Origin: Candidatus Pacearchaeota archaeon CG10_big_fil_rev_8_21_14_0_10_35_13
GTDB lineage: Archaea; Nanobdellota; Nanobdellia; Pacearchaeales; GW2011-AR1
Length of the DNA stretch: 12,184 nt
Reading direction: 5' to 3'
Assembly (NCBI GenBank): GCA_002763035.1
Contig: PFDC01000035.1
Location: 1 to 12,184, forward strand
Made by a program: the position numbers and the translations under genes. Under the pieces are notes generated by a model, which saw only the letters and a list, made by a program, of their open reading frames with translations, did no database searches and had not been told where the DNA came from. Positions 1-6,258 of this stretch are shown here, in pieces (the first letter of the stretch is position 1; the number at the start of each line of letters is the position of its first letter).

Positions 1-1
1 A

Positions 2-157
2 ATTGATAAAATTCTCGGGTTAACAGAATGGCTTTCCGGAAAGATTGGTCCTGAGGAACTACCAGATATCCATAAAGCCTTAGAAGGATTAGGAAATAAA
101 AATAAGAGATACTCTATTGATGAATTAAGAAAACATCTCGAATTGTTATTAAGATAA
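2..157 (+). CDS. C-terminal end of an unrecognised protein (5' partial)
   Basis: An open frame runs in from the window edge and ends at TAA (155-157), giving the last 51 residues of a protein. The tail is charged and looks helical, with ELPDIHKALEGLGNK in the middle and ending DELRKHLELLLR. No catalytic motif or membrane segment is visible and I do not recognise the family. The next gene begins 42 bases downstream with its own TATA box, so this gene ends its own transcription unit. Codon choice (AGA, TTA, GGA) resembles that of the neighbours, which supports real coding. Confidence 0.6.
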   Translation: MDKILGLTEWLSGKIGPEELPDIHKALEGLGNKNKRYSIDELRKHLELLLR

Positions 158-170
158 TAAACAAGAAACA

Positions 171-178
171 TTTAATAA
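171..178 (+). promoter_or_regulatory. TATA box of the membrane protein gene at 200
   Basis: TTTAATAA is centred about 25 bases before the ATG at 200. At the usual archaeal TATA-to-start spacing, transcription would begin at the start codon itself, giving a leaderless mRNA. Confidence 0.55.
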
Positions 179-199
179 TCATTAACAATTAGTAATTCA

Positions 200-790
200 A
201 TGAATCATAAGAGGATGATACCATTCTATGCATGTATACTAATACTCGCGTACTTCGCAGTGCACTACTTAAGTACTGGAAACTATGAGTTCATGGTTTA
301 TATTGTATCAATAGGAGCACTAACAGGGGTCTTAATGTGGAGTGATAAATACGTGAAGTACTTAGCATTAGGGAAATGGGGTTATACTATCTGGTTATTA
401 GGACATATGCTCGGAGGAACATTAAAGATTAACGGAACAAAGCTTTACGGAACAATAATAATTAATTGGTTAGGAGAACCATTCAACATATTAAGATTTG
501 ACCAAGCAATACACTTCTACCTTTACTTAGTAATGCCGATACTGCTATACTCAATAATTAAGTGGGCAGTAAGAATTAAGAATTATGAGAATACTAAGAA
601 ATGGGTTGTTGGAATAATAATAGTACTAGCAGCTATAGGAATAGGAGCAATTAACGAAATTATAGAATTCTTCATAACAGTATATTACGCAGGATCAGGA
701 GTAGGAGACTACTACAACAACTCAATAGACCTAATATTTAATGCACTAGGAGCAATAACAGGAACAATAATAGTAATGATGAAGAAATGA
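200..790 (+). CDS. DUF2238/YjdF-like multi-pass membrane protein
   Basis: A 196-residue integral membrane protein with about six hydrophobic segments (roughly residues 7-26, 30-47, 60-75, 100-122, 135-162 and 175-194). Polar and charged residues lie within or beside the membrane segments: GHMLGG (68-73), LRFDQAIHF (98-106), GAINEIIEF (148-156) and GDYYNNSIDLIFNALGA (168-184). Paired acidic and histidine positions of this kind are typical of the DUF2238 (YjdF) family, whose role is unknown. The family assignment is from memory of its pattern and is moderately sure. The start is supported by the TATA box at leaderless distance. It appears to be a single-gene unit. Confidence 0.75.
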   Translation: MNHKRMIPFYACILILAYFAVHYLSTGNYEFMVYIVSIGALTGVLMWSDKYVKYLALGKWGYTIWLLGHMLGGTLKINGTKLYGTIIINWLGEPFNILRFDQAIHFYLYLVMPILLYSIIKWAVRIKNYENTKKWVVGIIIVLAAIGIGAINEIIEFFITVYYAGSGVGDYYNNSIDLIFNALGAITGTIIVMMKK

Positions 791-814
791 AAGGTATGAT
801 TCAGAAGAATAATA

Positions 815-826
815 CTTAAATAGTTC
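815..826 (+). promoter_or_regulatory. TATA box with 3' GTTC extension, gene at 848
   Basis: CTTAAATAGTTC. The TATA core (815-822) is centred about 29 bases before the ATG at 848 and only 11 before the upstream in-frame ATG at 830. The first spacing fits an archaeal promoter and the second does not. The 11-mer TTAAATAGTTC recurs exactly at 10427-10437. Confidence 0.5.
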
Positions 827-847
827 AGGATGATTAGTAATAATATA

Positions 848-1171
848 ATGAGTCATAAATATATCCCTAAGACTATTAATTTGAGATTTGACCCTAAAGA
901 AATAACTGATAGTGAAGGGAGAGTTTTAACAAGAGAAGCGAGAGTATTATGGTTAGGACTTACAAGTAAGATTCTTGATACCCCAAAACTTCGTAAAAAA
1001 TGCTTAGAATTCGCTGATGGTTTAAGAGCCCAAGGCATCCCTGAAAGCTCAGAAGACTTAGGAAAGAGGCTTGAAAGTTATGGAATAAAAGTCAAACAAG
1101 AACACCTGGAAGAATTATTCCCTTACGTTTATGAAGATAAAGAACCAAACTATAGGGTTTTGGAAAAGTAA
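848..1171 (+). CDS. Small protein of unknown function
   Basis: A 107-residue soluble protein beginning MSHKYIPKTINLRFD. An in-frame ATG at 830 would add six residues (MISNNI), but it lies too close to the TATA box to be within the transcript, so 848 is preferred. The sequence has no membrane segment. It contains a helical charged stretch (KLRKKCLEFADGLRAQ) and a C-terminal part rich in acidic and aromatic residues (EELFPYVYEDKEPNY). Family and function are not recognised. It has its own promoter and a 107-base gap to the next gene, so it appears monocistronic. Codon use matches neighbouring genes. Confidence 0.65.
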   Translation: MSHKYIPKTINLRFDPKEITDSEGRVLTREARVLWLGLTSKILDTPKLRKKCLEFADGLRAQGIPESSEDLGKRLESYGIKVKQEHLEELFPYVYEDKEPNYRVLEK

Positions 1172-1225
1172 TAGAGAAGAACACAAGGGTAAACTACTAA
1201 AGAAAAGTGCAATAACACCAACATC

Positions 1226-1233
1226 TTAATAAA
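1226..1233 (+). promoter_or_regulatory. TATA box of the MBL-fold hydrolase gene
   Basis: TTAATAAA is centred about 50 bases before the ATG at 1279, so the transcript should begin near 1255 with a leader of about 24 bases. That leader carries GAGGA at 1270-1274, four bases before the ATG. This is one of the few leadered promoter-proximal genes here, and it has the ribosome binding site expected of one. Confidence 0.45.
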
Positions 1234-1278
1234 CCCAGAATAATTAATTATTAAGAACAGGAGTAAAAAGAGGAAATT

Positions 1279-2052
1279 ATGGAATTCAGTGCATTAGCAT
1301 CAGGAAGCAGTGGTAATTCATTCTACGTAGGAAACTCAAAAACAGGAGTAGGAATACTAATAGACGCAGGAATAAACTGCAAAACCTTTGAAGAAAGAAT
1401 GAAAAGTATTAATCGTAGTCCTTTGAGTATTAAAGGAATATTCATAACTCACGAACACACAGACCATATTAAAGGAGCTGACGTTATTAGCAGAAAGTAC
1501 GGAATACCAGTATACGCAACAAAGAAAACTTTTGATGACCGATTTATAGCAATAGAAGAAAGACAAGAAGTAATAAAGAATGATGAAACAATCAATGTTG
1601 GAGGGATGATGATTGAAACATTCAAGAAGAACCACGGAGCCTCAGATCCAGTATCATTCAACATTCAAACAAACGATAAGAAAATATCAGTAATCACTGA
1701 TGTAGGTAAGGCATGTGATAATATTCATGACAACATTAACGAATCAGACCTATTATGTATTGAAGCAAACCACGACCCTGACATGCTAATAGAAGGAAAA
1801 TACCCATGGTTCCTAAAAAAATGGATTCTTAGCGATACAGGACACTTATCAAATAAGCAATCAGCACTAGCAGTACTGGAACACGCAAGACCAAAGATGA
1901 AAAGAATAGTACTATCACACCTAAGCGCCCACAACAACACCCCCGAAGTAGCAATGGAAACTTACAAGAAACTAATAAAAGAAAGAAGAGACTTGCAACC
2001 AACGATTAACGTATCAGTAAGAGAATACGCAACACCGGTGATGAAGATATAA
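1279..2052 (+). CDS. Metallo-beta-lactamase-fold hydrolase, WalJ/YycJ-like
   Basis: A 257-residue cytoplasmic metallohydrolase. The opening LASGSSGNSFYV (6-17) is characteristic of the YycJ/WalJ branch of the MBL superfamily. The metal ligands are visible: HEHTDH at 58-63, H119, D141 in ITDVG, H165 in EANHD, H189 in TGHLSN and H214 in LSHLSAHNN. Length is normal for the family (about 250-265). Bacterial members are linked to cell-wall homeostasis or DNA processing, and related MBL proteins act as nucleases or phosphodiesterases; the substrate here cannot be read from sequence. A GAGGA Shine-Dalgarno site precedes the ATG. It is a single gene, with no close partner. Confidence 0.9.
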   Translation: MEFSALASGSSGNSFYVGNSKTGVGILIDAGINCKTFEERMKSINRSPLSIKGIFITHEHTDHIKGADVISRKYGIPVYATKKTFDDRFIAIEERQEVIKNDETINVGGMMIETFKKNHGASDPVSFNIQTNDKKISVITDVGKACDNIHDNINESDLLCIEANHDPDMLIEGKYPWFLKKWILSDTGHLSNKQSALAVLEHARPKMKRIVLSHLSAHNNTPEVAMETYKKLIKERRDLQPTINVSVREYATPVMKI

Positions 2053-2059
2053 AGCATAA

Positions 2060-2068
2060 TTTTATAAA
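2060..2068 (+). promoter_or_regulatory. TATA-like box after the MBL gene
   Basis: TTTTATAAA is one of the better TATA matches in the window. It predicts transcription starting near 2089-2091. No ATG or GTG lies at leaderless distance, only ATT (2089, in the frame of the ORF below) and TTG (2091, which opens only 11 codons). It therefore points either to a non-ATG-start small gene or to a small RNA. Confidence 0.4.
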
Positions 2069-2099
2069 TCACGAGAACAAGAAGAGTAATTTGTACAGG

Positions 2100-2148
2100 G
2101 TTGCTGGCATTAGTGGCAGTTTTTAGCCCGCCTTTTTGTCTGGGCAAC
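2100..2148 (+). other. Possible three-way-junction RNA structure or terminator
   Basis: GTTG (2100-2103) can pair with CAAC (2145-2148). Directly inside lie two hairpins. One is CTG-G-CA, loop TTAG, TG-G-CAG (2104-2119), with one G-G mismatch. The other is CCCG/TGGG (2127-2130 with 2141-2144). A T5 run (2120-2124) separates them and a second T5 (2133-2137) lies in the second loop. The first hairpin plus T-run also looks like a transcription terminator for the MBL gene. The pairing was done by eye, and the stems are short. Confidence 0.3.
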
Positions 2149-2307
2149 TACCAAAGTACTAGCAGTATAGAAACCAACTATCACCCAAAGAGTTTAGAAC
2201 CCACAAAAGAAATAACAGAGGATTATATTAAGAAATATACGAATATAAGGAATGGGGTAGGGATTAGTATTGATGATACCGAAGAACCGGTGGAAGGTCA
2301 AAGATAA
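2101..2307 (+). CDS. Doubtful small ORF, possible secreted peptide
   Basis: A 68-codon frame opening at TTG. The start of the reading is hydrophobic (LLALVAVFSPPFC) and the rest is hydrophilic (KEITEDYIKKYTNIRNG, then acidic DDTEEPVEGQR). The frame stays open upstream to 2068 and reads TRTRRVICTG before the hydrophobic part. That would make a good signal-peptide n-region, but no standard start codon exists there. For: downstream codon choice resembles real genes of the window, and a strong TATA box lies at leaderless distance from in-frame ATT 2089. Against: no ATG or GTG, no Shine-Dalgarno site, and the 5' part overlaps hairpins and T-runs that could be a terminator or RNA. Apart from this ORF and those structures, the stretch 2053-2392 contains only promoter elements and the ACCGGTG repeat. 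Confidence 0.3.
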   Translation: MLALVAVFSPPFCLGNYQSTSSIETNYHPKSLEPTKEITEDYIKKYTNIRNGVGISIDDTEEPVEGQR

Positions 2308-2316
2308 TTACCGGTG
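2286..2316 (+). repeat. Two copies of ACCGGTG forming a possible hairpin
   Basis: ACCGGTG occurs at 2286-2292 and 2310-2316. The core ACCGGT is its own reverse complement, so the copies can be read as a direct repeat or as a 6-bp stem, extendable to 8 bp with two G-T pairs. The loop spans the stop codon of the small ORF. Role unknown. Confidence 0.35.
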
Positions 2317-2363
2317 TATTGATTTACATTTGTCTTATAGAATGAAAGGTGTAGCTCAAAAGT

Positions 2364-2375
2364 TTTAAATAATTC
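2364..2375 (+). promoter_or_regulatory. TATA box of the PEBP gene
   Basis: TTTAAATAATTC; the core TTTAAATA (2364-2371) is centred 25-26 bases before the ATG at 2393. The mRNA is predicted leaderless. The 3' ATTC extension is one base different from the GTTC seen after three other TATA boxes in the window. Confidence 0.6.
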
Positions 2376-2392
2376 AAACACTAATAATAATT

Positions 2393-2863
2393 ATGAAGAT
2401 AACAAGCGTTTTTGTTGAAGGAGAAGAAATCCCTAGCAAGTATACTTGTGATGGAGAGAATATTAATCCTGAAATAGTTATTAATGAAATTCCTGAAGGA
2501 ACTAAGAGCCTAGTAATAATCATGTACGACCCCGACATCCCAGAATTCGTTAAAGAAAAGTTCGGAATAAAAGAATTCAATCATTGGGTAATCTATAATA
2601 TTAAGACTGAAAGGAATGAGTTAATAATACAAGAAAATAATGTAAACTTAGGAACCAGAGGAATGAACAGTAAGGAAGAATTAGGGTACACAGGACCATG
2701 CCCCCCAGACAGAAGACACAGATACTACTTCGAAGCATACGCACTAAAAGAAGAAACGAATATCAAAGAAGGAGCGACGAGGGAAGAAGTAATGGAAACG
2801 ATAAACGGAAAAATTTTAGGAAAAGCAGTGTTAATAGGAACTTATGTAAGAATAGCAGTATGA
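2393..2863 (+). CDS. YbhB/YbcL family phosphatidylethanolamine-binding-like protein (PEBP)
   Basis: A 156-residue small globular protein of the bacterial/archaeal PEBP (Raf kinase inhibitor-like) family, of normal family length. The ligand-pocket motifs are present: YTCDGENINPE (17-27), the DPD turn (46-48), NHWVIYNI (63-70) and YTGPCPPDRRHRYYF (99-113), with the conserved GPCPP and H109-R110. Family members bind anionic groups such as phosphate, but a cellular role is not established for the prokaryotic proteins. There is no signal peptide, so it acts in the cytoplasm. The start is supported by a TATA box at leaderless spacing. It is transcribed alone, and a structured 120-base region follows. 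Confidence 0.92.
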   Translation: MKITSVFVEGEEIPSKYTCDGENINPEIVINEIPEGTKSLVIIMYDPDIPEFVKEKFGIKEFNHWVIYNIKTERNELIIQENNVNLGTRGMNSKEELGYTGPCPPDRRHRYYFEAYALKEETNIKEGATREEVMETINGKILGKAVLIGTYVRIAV

Positions 2864-2914
2864 AAAAAGTGTATTCAGAAGTGACATATATCACTAGGCA
2901 AAACCGAAAATTAG

Positions 2915-2936
2915 TTCGCAGGTGAAAACCTGTGAA
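2915..2936 (+). other. 9-bp hairpin with GAAA tetraloop
   Basis: TTCGCAGGT (2915-2923), loop GAAA (2924-2927), ACCTGTGAA (2928-2936). All nine pairs form, with one G-T pair. This is a strong RNA stem capped by a GNRA tetraloop. A smaller palindrome, GTGA-CATATA-TCAC (2881-2894), precedes it. It lies downstream of the PEBP gene and upstream of the HTH gene's TATA box, so it would belong to the PEBP mRNA 3' end or to a separate small RNA. No T-run follows, so it is not a classical terminator. Confidence 0.5.
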
Positions 2937-2957
2937 TCCAATGAAAAGATAGTAAAA

Positions 2958-2964
2958 CTTAAAA
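2958..2964 (+). promoter_or_regulatory. TATA box of the HTH-YdcF operon
   Basis: CTTAAAA is centred about 25-26 bases before the ATG at 2987, as at other leaderless starts in the window. It supports 2987 rather than the in-frame ATG at 3032. Confidence 0.45.
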
Positions 2965-2986
2965 GGATAATAATTCTAATTACTTT

Positions 2987-3277
2987 ATGAGGTGTTGGCA
3001 CCTTAGAAGCCTGATTCTGAGAAATAATAACATGGAAAGAGAATATGAAGGAATAGCAAGAGTAATAAGATTAGATGATAACCAAGTAACCATGGAGTTA
3101 CCTAGAGGTTCAACACTTAAAGAAATACTAAACGCTGTTGAAAGAGCTACGATAGTAAGAGCATTAAGAAATTCTAAAGGTAATAAGAGTGAAGCAGCGA
3201 GAAGTTTAGGTATTTGGAGAAGCGATATATACCGAAGAATAGAGAATTATGACATCTTAAGGAGGGAATATGAGTAA
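2987..3277 (+). CDS. Fis-type (HTH_8) DNA-binding protein
   Basis: A 96-residue protein. Its C-terminal half is a clear Fis-type helix-turn-helix (about residues 48-91) with the family core NKSEAARSLGI (67-77) followed by WRSDIYRRIENYDI. In bacteria this domain ends NtrC-type activators or stands alone as Fis. Here there is no AAA+ or receiver domain, only about 30 N-terminal residues (EYEGIARVIRLDDNQVTMEL) that may form a small beta unit. The 2987 start has a TATA box at leaderless distance. An alternative ATG at 3032 gives 81 residues and is plausible, because the first 15 codons include CTG and TGT, which are rare here. It overlaps the next gene by 8 bases, so the two are translated together; it probably regulates its own operon or partner gene. 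Confidence 0.85.
   Translation: MRCWHLRSLILRNNNMEREYEGIARVIRLDDNQVTMELPRGSTLKEILNAVERATIVRALRNSKGNKSEAARSLGIWRSDIYRRIENYDILRREYE
2990..3003 (+). other. Short hairpin at the 5' end of the HTH mRNA
   Basis: AGGTG (2990-2994), loop TTGG, CACCT (2999-3003). The five perfect pairs begin three bases after the 2987 start position. If translation begins at 3032 this is a leader hairpin. If it begins at 2987 it lies in the first codons. Role unknown. Confidence 0.3.
3259..3265 (+). promoter_or_regulatory. Strong Shine-Dalgarno site of the DUF218 gene
   Basis: AAGGAGG, four bases before the ATG at 3270 and inside the end of the HTH gene. It fixes the downstream start and shows that internal operon genes use ribosome binding sites while promoter-proximal ones mostly do not. 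Confidence 0.8.
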
Positions 3278-3941
3278 ACGATACGACGCAATAATAGCAT
3301 TAAGCAGGAATTGGAAGGCTGAGAGTCATAGAGCATTACGTGAAGGAAGAAAAGAGAGTTTAGGAATTGATGACTTGCACCCAGAAAGTAAGATGGTAGC
3401 AATAGCAGGAGCATACGCATTAATGGACGGAAAGGCCGATAAGCTAATAATATGCGGAGGAAGAACAGCAGGAATGAAACACCCCTCAGAATCCTACATG
3501 ATGTTACAATATCTAGAAGGACTATTCCCAGAAGTAGCTGAAGAACTAGAAAGAAATACTCATTTAGACCTTAACTCAAGAGACACTAGAGAAAACGCAT
3601 TGGAAGCAAAAAGAATAATTGAGGAAGAAAAAATGGAAAGGGTAGCACTAACAGCAGTAGGGACACAATTACCAAGAGCATTAAGAATATTTAGGAATAA
3701 CGGAATAATAGTAAGCGAAGGTTACACAGCTGAAGGACTACTAAGAAAGTACGGGGAACAAACAGGAGAAGAAGGAAAATGGATGAGAATACTAAGAAAC
3801 TACTGGAGTAGCCCAGAATTAAGAACTAGAATACCACAAGAAGTAATAACTGCTACTTTAGTATTCTCAGGAATAGACCCTAAGGGTGAACTCACAGGAA
3901 GAATTACTAGTATGATGCCAACAAGAAGAGGACACATTTAA
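3270..3941 (+). CDS. DUF218/YdcF-like protein
   Basis: A 223-residue cytoplasmic protein of the DUF218 (YdcF/ElyC/SanA-like) superfamily, with a Rossmann-like fold. Visible family motifs are the first strand DAIIALSR (6-13), LIICGGRT (59-66), HPSESYMM (71-78), the signature LNSRDTRENA (101-110) with S/R/T/EN, and VALTAVGTQLPRALRIF (125-141). It lacks the N-terminal membrane anchor of ElyC/SanA, so it resembles soluble YdcF. YdcF has been reported to bind a nucleotide-type cofactor; the reaction is not known. It is co-transcribed and translationally coupled with the Fis-type HTH gene, which suggests that regulator serves this protein's pathway. Confidence 0.85.
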   Translation: MSKRYDAIIALSRNWKAESHRALREGRKESLGIDDLHPESKMVAIAGAYALMDGKADKLIICGGRTAGMKHPSESYMMLQYLEGLFPEVAEELERNTHLDLNSRDTRENALEAKRIIEEEKMERVALTAVGTQLPRALRIFRNNGIIVSEGYTAEGLLRKYGEQTGEEGKWMRILRNYWSSPELRTRIPQEVITATLVFSGIDPKGELTGRITSMMPTRRGHI

Positions 3942-3978
3942 GAAAAAGTGATGAAGTAATGATAAGCAAGTAACAAGA

Positions 3979-3988
3979 TTTAAAAATA
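3979..3988 (+). promoter_or_regulatory. TATA box of the cstA-like operon
   Basis: TTTAAAAATA, predicting transcription from about 4009, roughly 13 bases before the ATG at 4022. The short leader contains no good Shine-Dalgarno match. Confidence 0.5.
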
Positions 3989-4021
3989 CAATGCAACTAA
4001 TAATTAAATAAAAGAGCAGTG

Positions 4022-5710
4022 ATGATGGTAAATTCAATAATAATTATACTGGCAGTGCTTATATGGATGTTCTTAGGATACAAAGTTTATGGAAGTTTCA
4101 TAAGCAGACGTTTAGGAATAACTGATAAGAACAAAACACCAGCAATAACACACCACGAAAAAGGAAGTGTGGATTTTTCTCCAGCAAAAAAACCTTTCCT
4201 CATAGGACACCACTTCGCAAGCATCGCAGGAGCAGGACCAATAATAGGGCCAATACTAGCCATTAGTTATTTCGGATGGTTACCAATAGTACTATGGGTA
4301 TCACTCGGTTCAGTACTAATAGGAGCAATGCATGACTACACAACACTAATAGCATCAGTAAGGAATAAAGCCAAAGGAATGAGCAGTCTAGCAAAAGAAT
4401 ACTTAAACGACAGAGCAGGATGGATATTCGGGCTGATGATATGGATAACACTAATACTAATCATTACAGTATTTTCAGTATCGGCAGCAGAAAGCATTAT
4501 AGGAGCACCATCATTAGTAATACCACTAATAACGATAACAATAGTAGCGATAATTCTTGGAATGGGAGTACAAAAATGGAAATGGAATTATAAAAAAGCA
4601 ACAATTATTGGAACAATAATAATCTTGGCATCAATAGTAATAGGTTACGAAATACCAATAACGATTAGTTTAGCAAACAGCACAGTAGTAAGAAATATTT
4701 GGGTAACAATAATAATACTATATGCTGGAATGGCATCAGTACTACCAGTATGGTTCTTACTAAGACCAAGAGATTACCTAAGCAGCATACAAATGGGACT
4801 AGTAATGCTCCTAGGAATAATAGCAATAATTATTACTCACCCAACAATGAACGCCCCGGCATTATATAATAGCGGAGTATTCCCGTTATGGCCAATACTA
4901 TTCATAACAGTAGCATGCGGAGCAATTAGTGGATTCCACGGACTAGTAAGTTCAGGAACAACAAGCAAACAACTAAGTAAGGAAAGCCACGGAAGAGCAG
5001 TAGGGTACGGAGGAATGTTAGGAGAAGGACTACTAGCAATAATAGTAACAATAGTTGTATCAGCAGGACTATTATGGAATCCCGAAGGCGGAGTTATAGG
5101 AATGGCAGGAACATTCCAAACAACACTAAAACAAGGATGGATAGTACTATTCGGCACAGGATTCGGTAATATTGTAGGAGCATTAGGAATACCGCTAATA
5201 ACTACGGGAGTAGCAGCATTATTAGGAGCATTCATGGTAAACCAATTCATACTAACAAGCGTTGATACAAGCACGAGACTAGGAAGATTCGTAATCACAG
5301 AACACTTAACACCAAAGATAAAGAACCATTATTTAGCAGTGATAATAACACTAATACCAGCATGGCTGTTAGCAATCACTAATAGTTATGAAATACTATG
5401 GAGACTCTTCGGAAGCAGCAACCAACTAATAGCATCAATAAGCCTAATAACAATAACCGCTTACTTCATAAGTAAAAAGAAAAAAGCAGGATTTATAGCA
5501 ATACCAGCAATATTTATCTTAGTAACAACACTAACAGGACTAACATACTTAACATTCAGGAGTGGAGGATACCTAAGCAACGGAAATTATGTCCTGGCAA
5601 TAATATCAATGTTAATGTTCATACTAGGAATAGTAGTAGCAATTGAAGGAATCATTAAAGTATTCAAACACAAGAAAAGTATTAATACTAAGAAAATTAG
5701 CAGTCAATAA
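4022..5710 (+). CDS. cstA: CstA-family carbon starvation / peptide transporter
   Basis: A 562-residue membrane protein with many hydrophobic helices (about 14-16). CstA-family hallmarks are near the N-terminus: the first helix then GYKVYG (20-25, numbering from the in-frame GTG at 4019), HHFASIAGAGPIIGP (64-78) and the following FGWLPIVLW and GAMHDYTTL. Further family signatures are FHGLVSSGTTSKQL and LFGSSNQLIA. E. coli CstA (701 residues) and BtsT import peptides or pyruvate during carbon limitation; shorter versions of this size are common elsewhere. GTG 4019, ATG 4022 and ATG 4025 are all possible starts, and 4022 is chosen as the first ATG. The next gene starts 2 bases after the stop, so the two form an operon. 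Confidence 0.93.
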   Translation: MMVNSIIIILAVLIWMFLGYKVYGSFISRRLGITDKNKTPAITHHEKGSVDFSPAKKPFLIGHHFASIAGAGPIIGPILAISYFGWLPIVLWVSLGSVLIGAMHDYTTLIASVRNKAKGMSSLAKEYLNDRAGWIFGLMIWITLILIITVFSVSAAESIIGAPSLVIPLITITIVAIILGMGVQKWKWNYKKATIIGTIIILASIVIGYEIPITISLANSTVVRNIWVTIIILYAGMASVLPVWFLLRPRDYLSSIQMGLVMLLGIIAIIITHPTMNAPALYNSGVFPLWPILFITVACGAISGFHGLVSSGTTSKQLSKESHGRAVGYGGMLGEGLLAIIVTIVVSAGLLWNPEGGVIGMAGTFQTTLKQGWIVLFGTGFGNIVGALGIPLITTGVAALLGAFMVNQFILTSVDTSTRLGRFVITEHLTPKIKNHYLAVIITLIPAWLLAITNSYEILWRLFGSSNQLIASISLITITAYFISKKKKAGFIAIPAIFILVTTLTGLTYLTFRSGGYLSNGNYVLAIISMLMFILGIVVAIEGIIKVFKHKKSINTKKISSQ

Positions 5711-5712
5711 TC

Positions 5713-6237
5713 ATGAACAGTAGCGACATCCCTTATTACAAACAAGAAAATAGTGACACCTGCGCAGCAGCAGTACTAAAAATGATTCTAGAAACATTAG
5801 GAATAAAAAAAACCGAGAAATACTTAGCAAAAGTACTAGGAACTAATAATAAGAGCGGAGTAAGAGTAGAAAACATTGTAAGTTACTTAGAAAGACTAAA
5901 ACTATCATACGCAGTATTCAGGAACGCAAGTCTTGAACAAGCAATAAAGAAAATAGAATCAGGATTCAGAATAATCGTAGGATACAGACATCCAAAAATG
6001 ATAGGGCATTACGCAATATTATTAGGAGCAGATGAAAAAAATGTTTATTTACAAGACCCTAACCCACACACACCAAAGATAGTAAAGTATTCTAAAAACT
6101 ACTTTATGAGGTTATGGAAAAGAGGACTAAAATACGACAAAGAAAGATGTTGGTTTGTAGGAATAAAAAGAAATCATAACCCCCAAACCCACTCATTAAG
6201 GAAAGATTTATATAGTTCTAAAAGATTACTCAAGTAA
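5713..6237 (+). CDS. C39-like cysteine peptidase, soluble
   Basis: A 174-residue papain-like protein of the peptidase C39 / C39_2 type. The catalytic set is complete: oxyanion Q11 and nucleophile C17 in YYKQENSDTCAAA, H99 in GHYAILLGA and D115 in LQDPNP. In bacteriocin ABC exporters this domain trims double-glycine leaders, but here it stands alone, with no signal peptide or membrane helix, so it should act in the cytoplasm. The C-terminal 25 residues are basic and look disordered. It begins 2 bases after the CstA stop with no Shine-Dalgarno site, so translation probably depends on re-initiation after CstA. The pairing suggests processing of imported peptides or of a peptide linked to the transporter; this is inference. 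Confidence 0.85.
   Translation: MNSSDIPYYKQENSDTCAAAVLKMILETLGIKKTEKYLAKVLGTNNKSGVRVENIVSYLERLKLSYAVFRNASLEQAIKKIESGFRIIVGYRHPKMIGHYAILLGADEKNVYLQDPNPHTPKIVKYSKNYFMRLWKRGLKYDKERCWFVGIKRNHNPQTHSLRKDLYSSKRLLK
6207..6218 (+). promoter_or_regulatory. TATA box of the MNT-HEPN operon
   Basis: TTTATATAGTTC, inside the end of the peptidase gene; predicted start near 6236, leaving a leader of about 23 bases before the ATG at 6259. GTTC directly follows the TATA core, as at 815 and 10426. Confidence 0.45.
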
Positions 6238-6258
6238 TAAAATAGAACCATAAATAAT

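Noticed and set aside
830-847. Upstream in-frame ATG at 830 for the small unknown gene.
   Set aside because: It lies only about 11 bases from the centre of the TATA box, upstream of the expected transcription start.
786-2362. Shared 22-base similarity starting AATGAAAGGT at 786 and 2341, both upstream of promoters.
   Set aside because: Only the first 10 bases are identical, the distance to the TATA box differs (about 20 versus 14 bases), and A-rich words recur easily here.
2698-2925. A 75-codon plus-strand frame rich in Arg and Lys overlapping the PEBP gene.
   Set aside because: It is a shifted-frame shadow of the conserved PEBP motif region and lacks a promoter or ribosome site.
2911-2940. 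TTCGCAGG...GTGAATCC looks a little like a tRNA T-arm.
   Set aside because: The stem is 9 bp with a GAAA loop instead of the 5-bp/7-base T-arm, and no acceptor or anticodon stem surrounds it.
4837-5298. A 153-codon open frame on the minus strand inside the CstA gene.
   Set aside because: It is low-complexity (Pro, Ile and Thr rich) and antisense to well-conserved CstA sequence; it exists because plus-strand codons avoid T in the first position of the antisense stops.
6248-6258. CATAAATAATA directly before the MNT start as a TATA box.
   Set aside because: It adjoins the ATG, so transcription would begin inside the gene; TTTATATA at 6207 has workable spacing.
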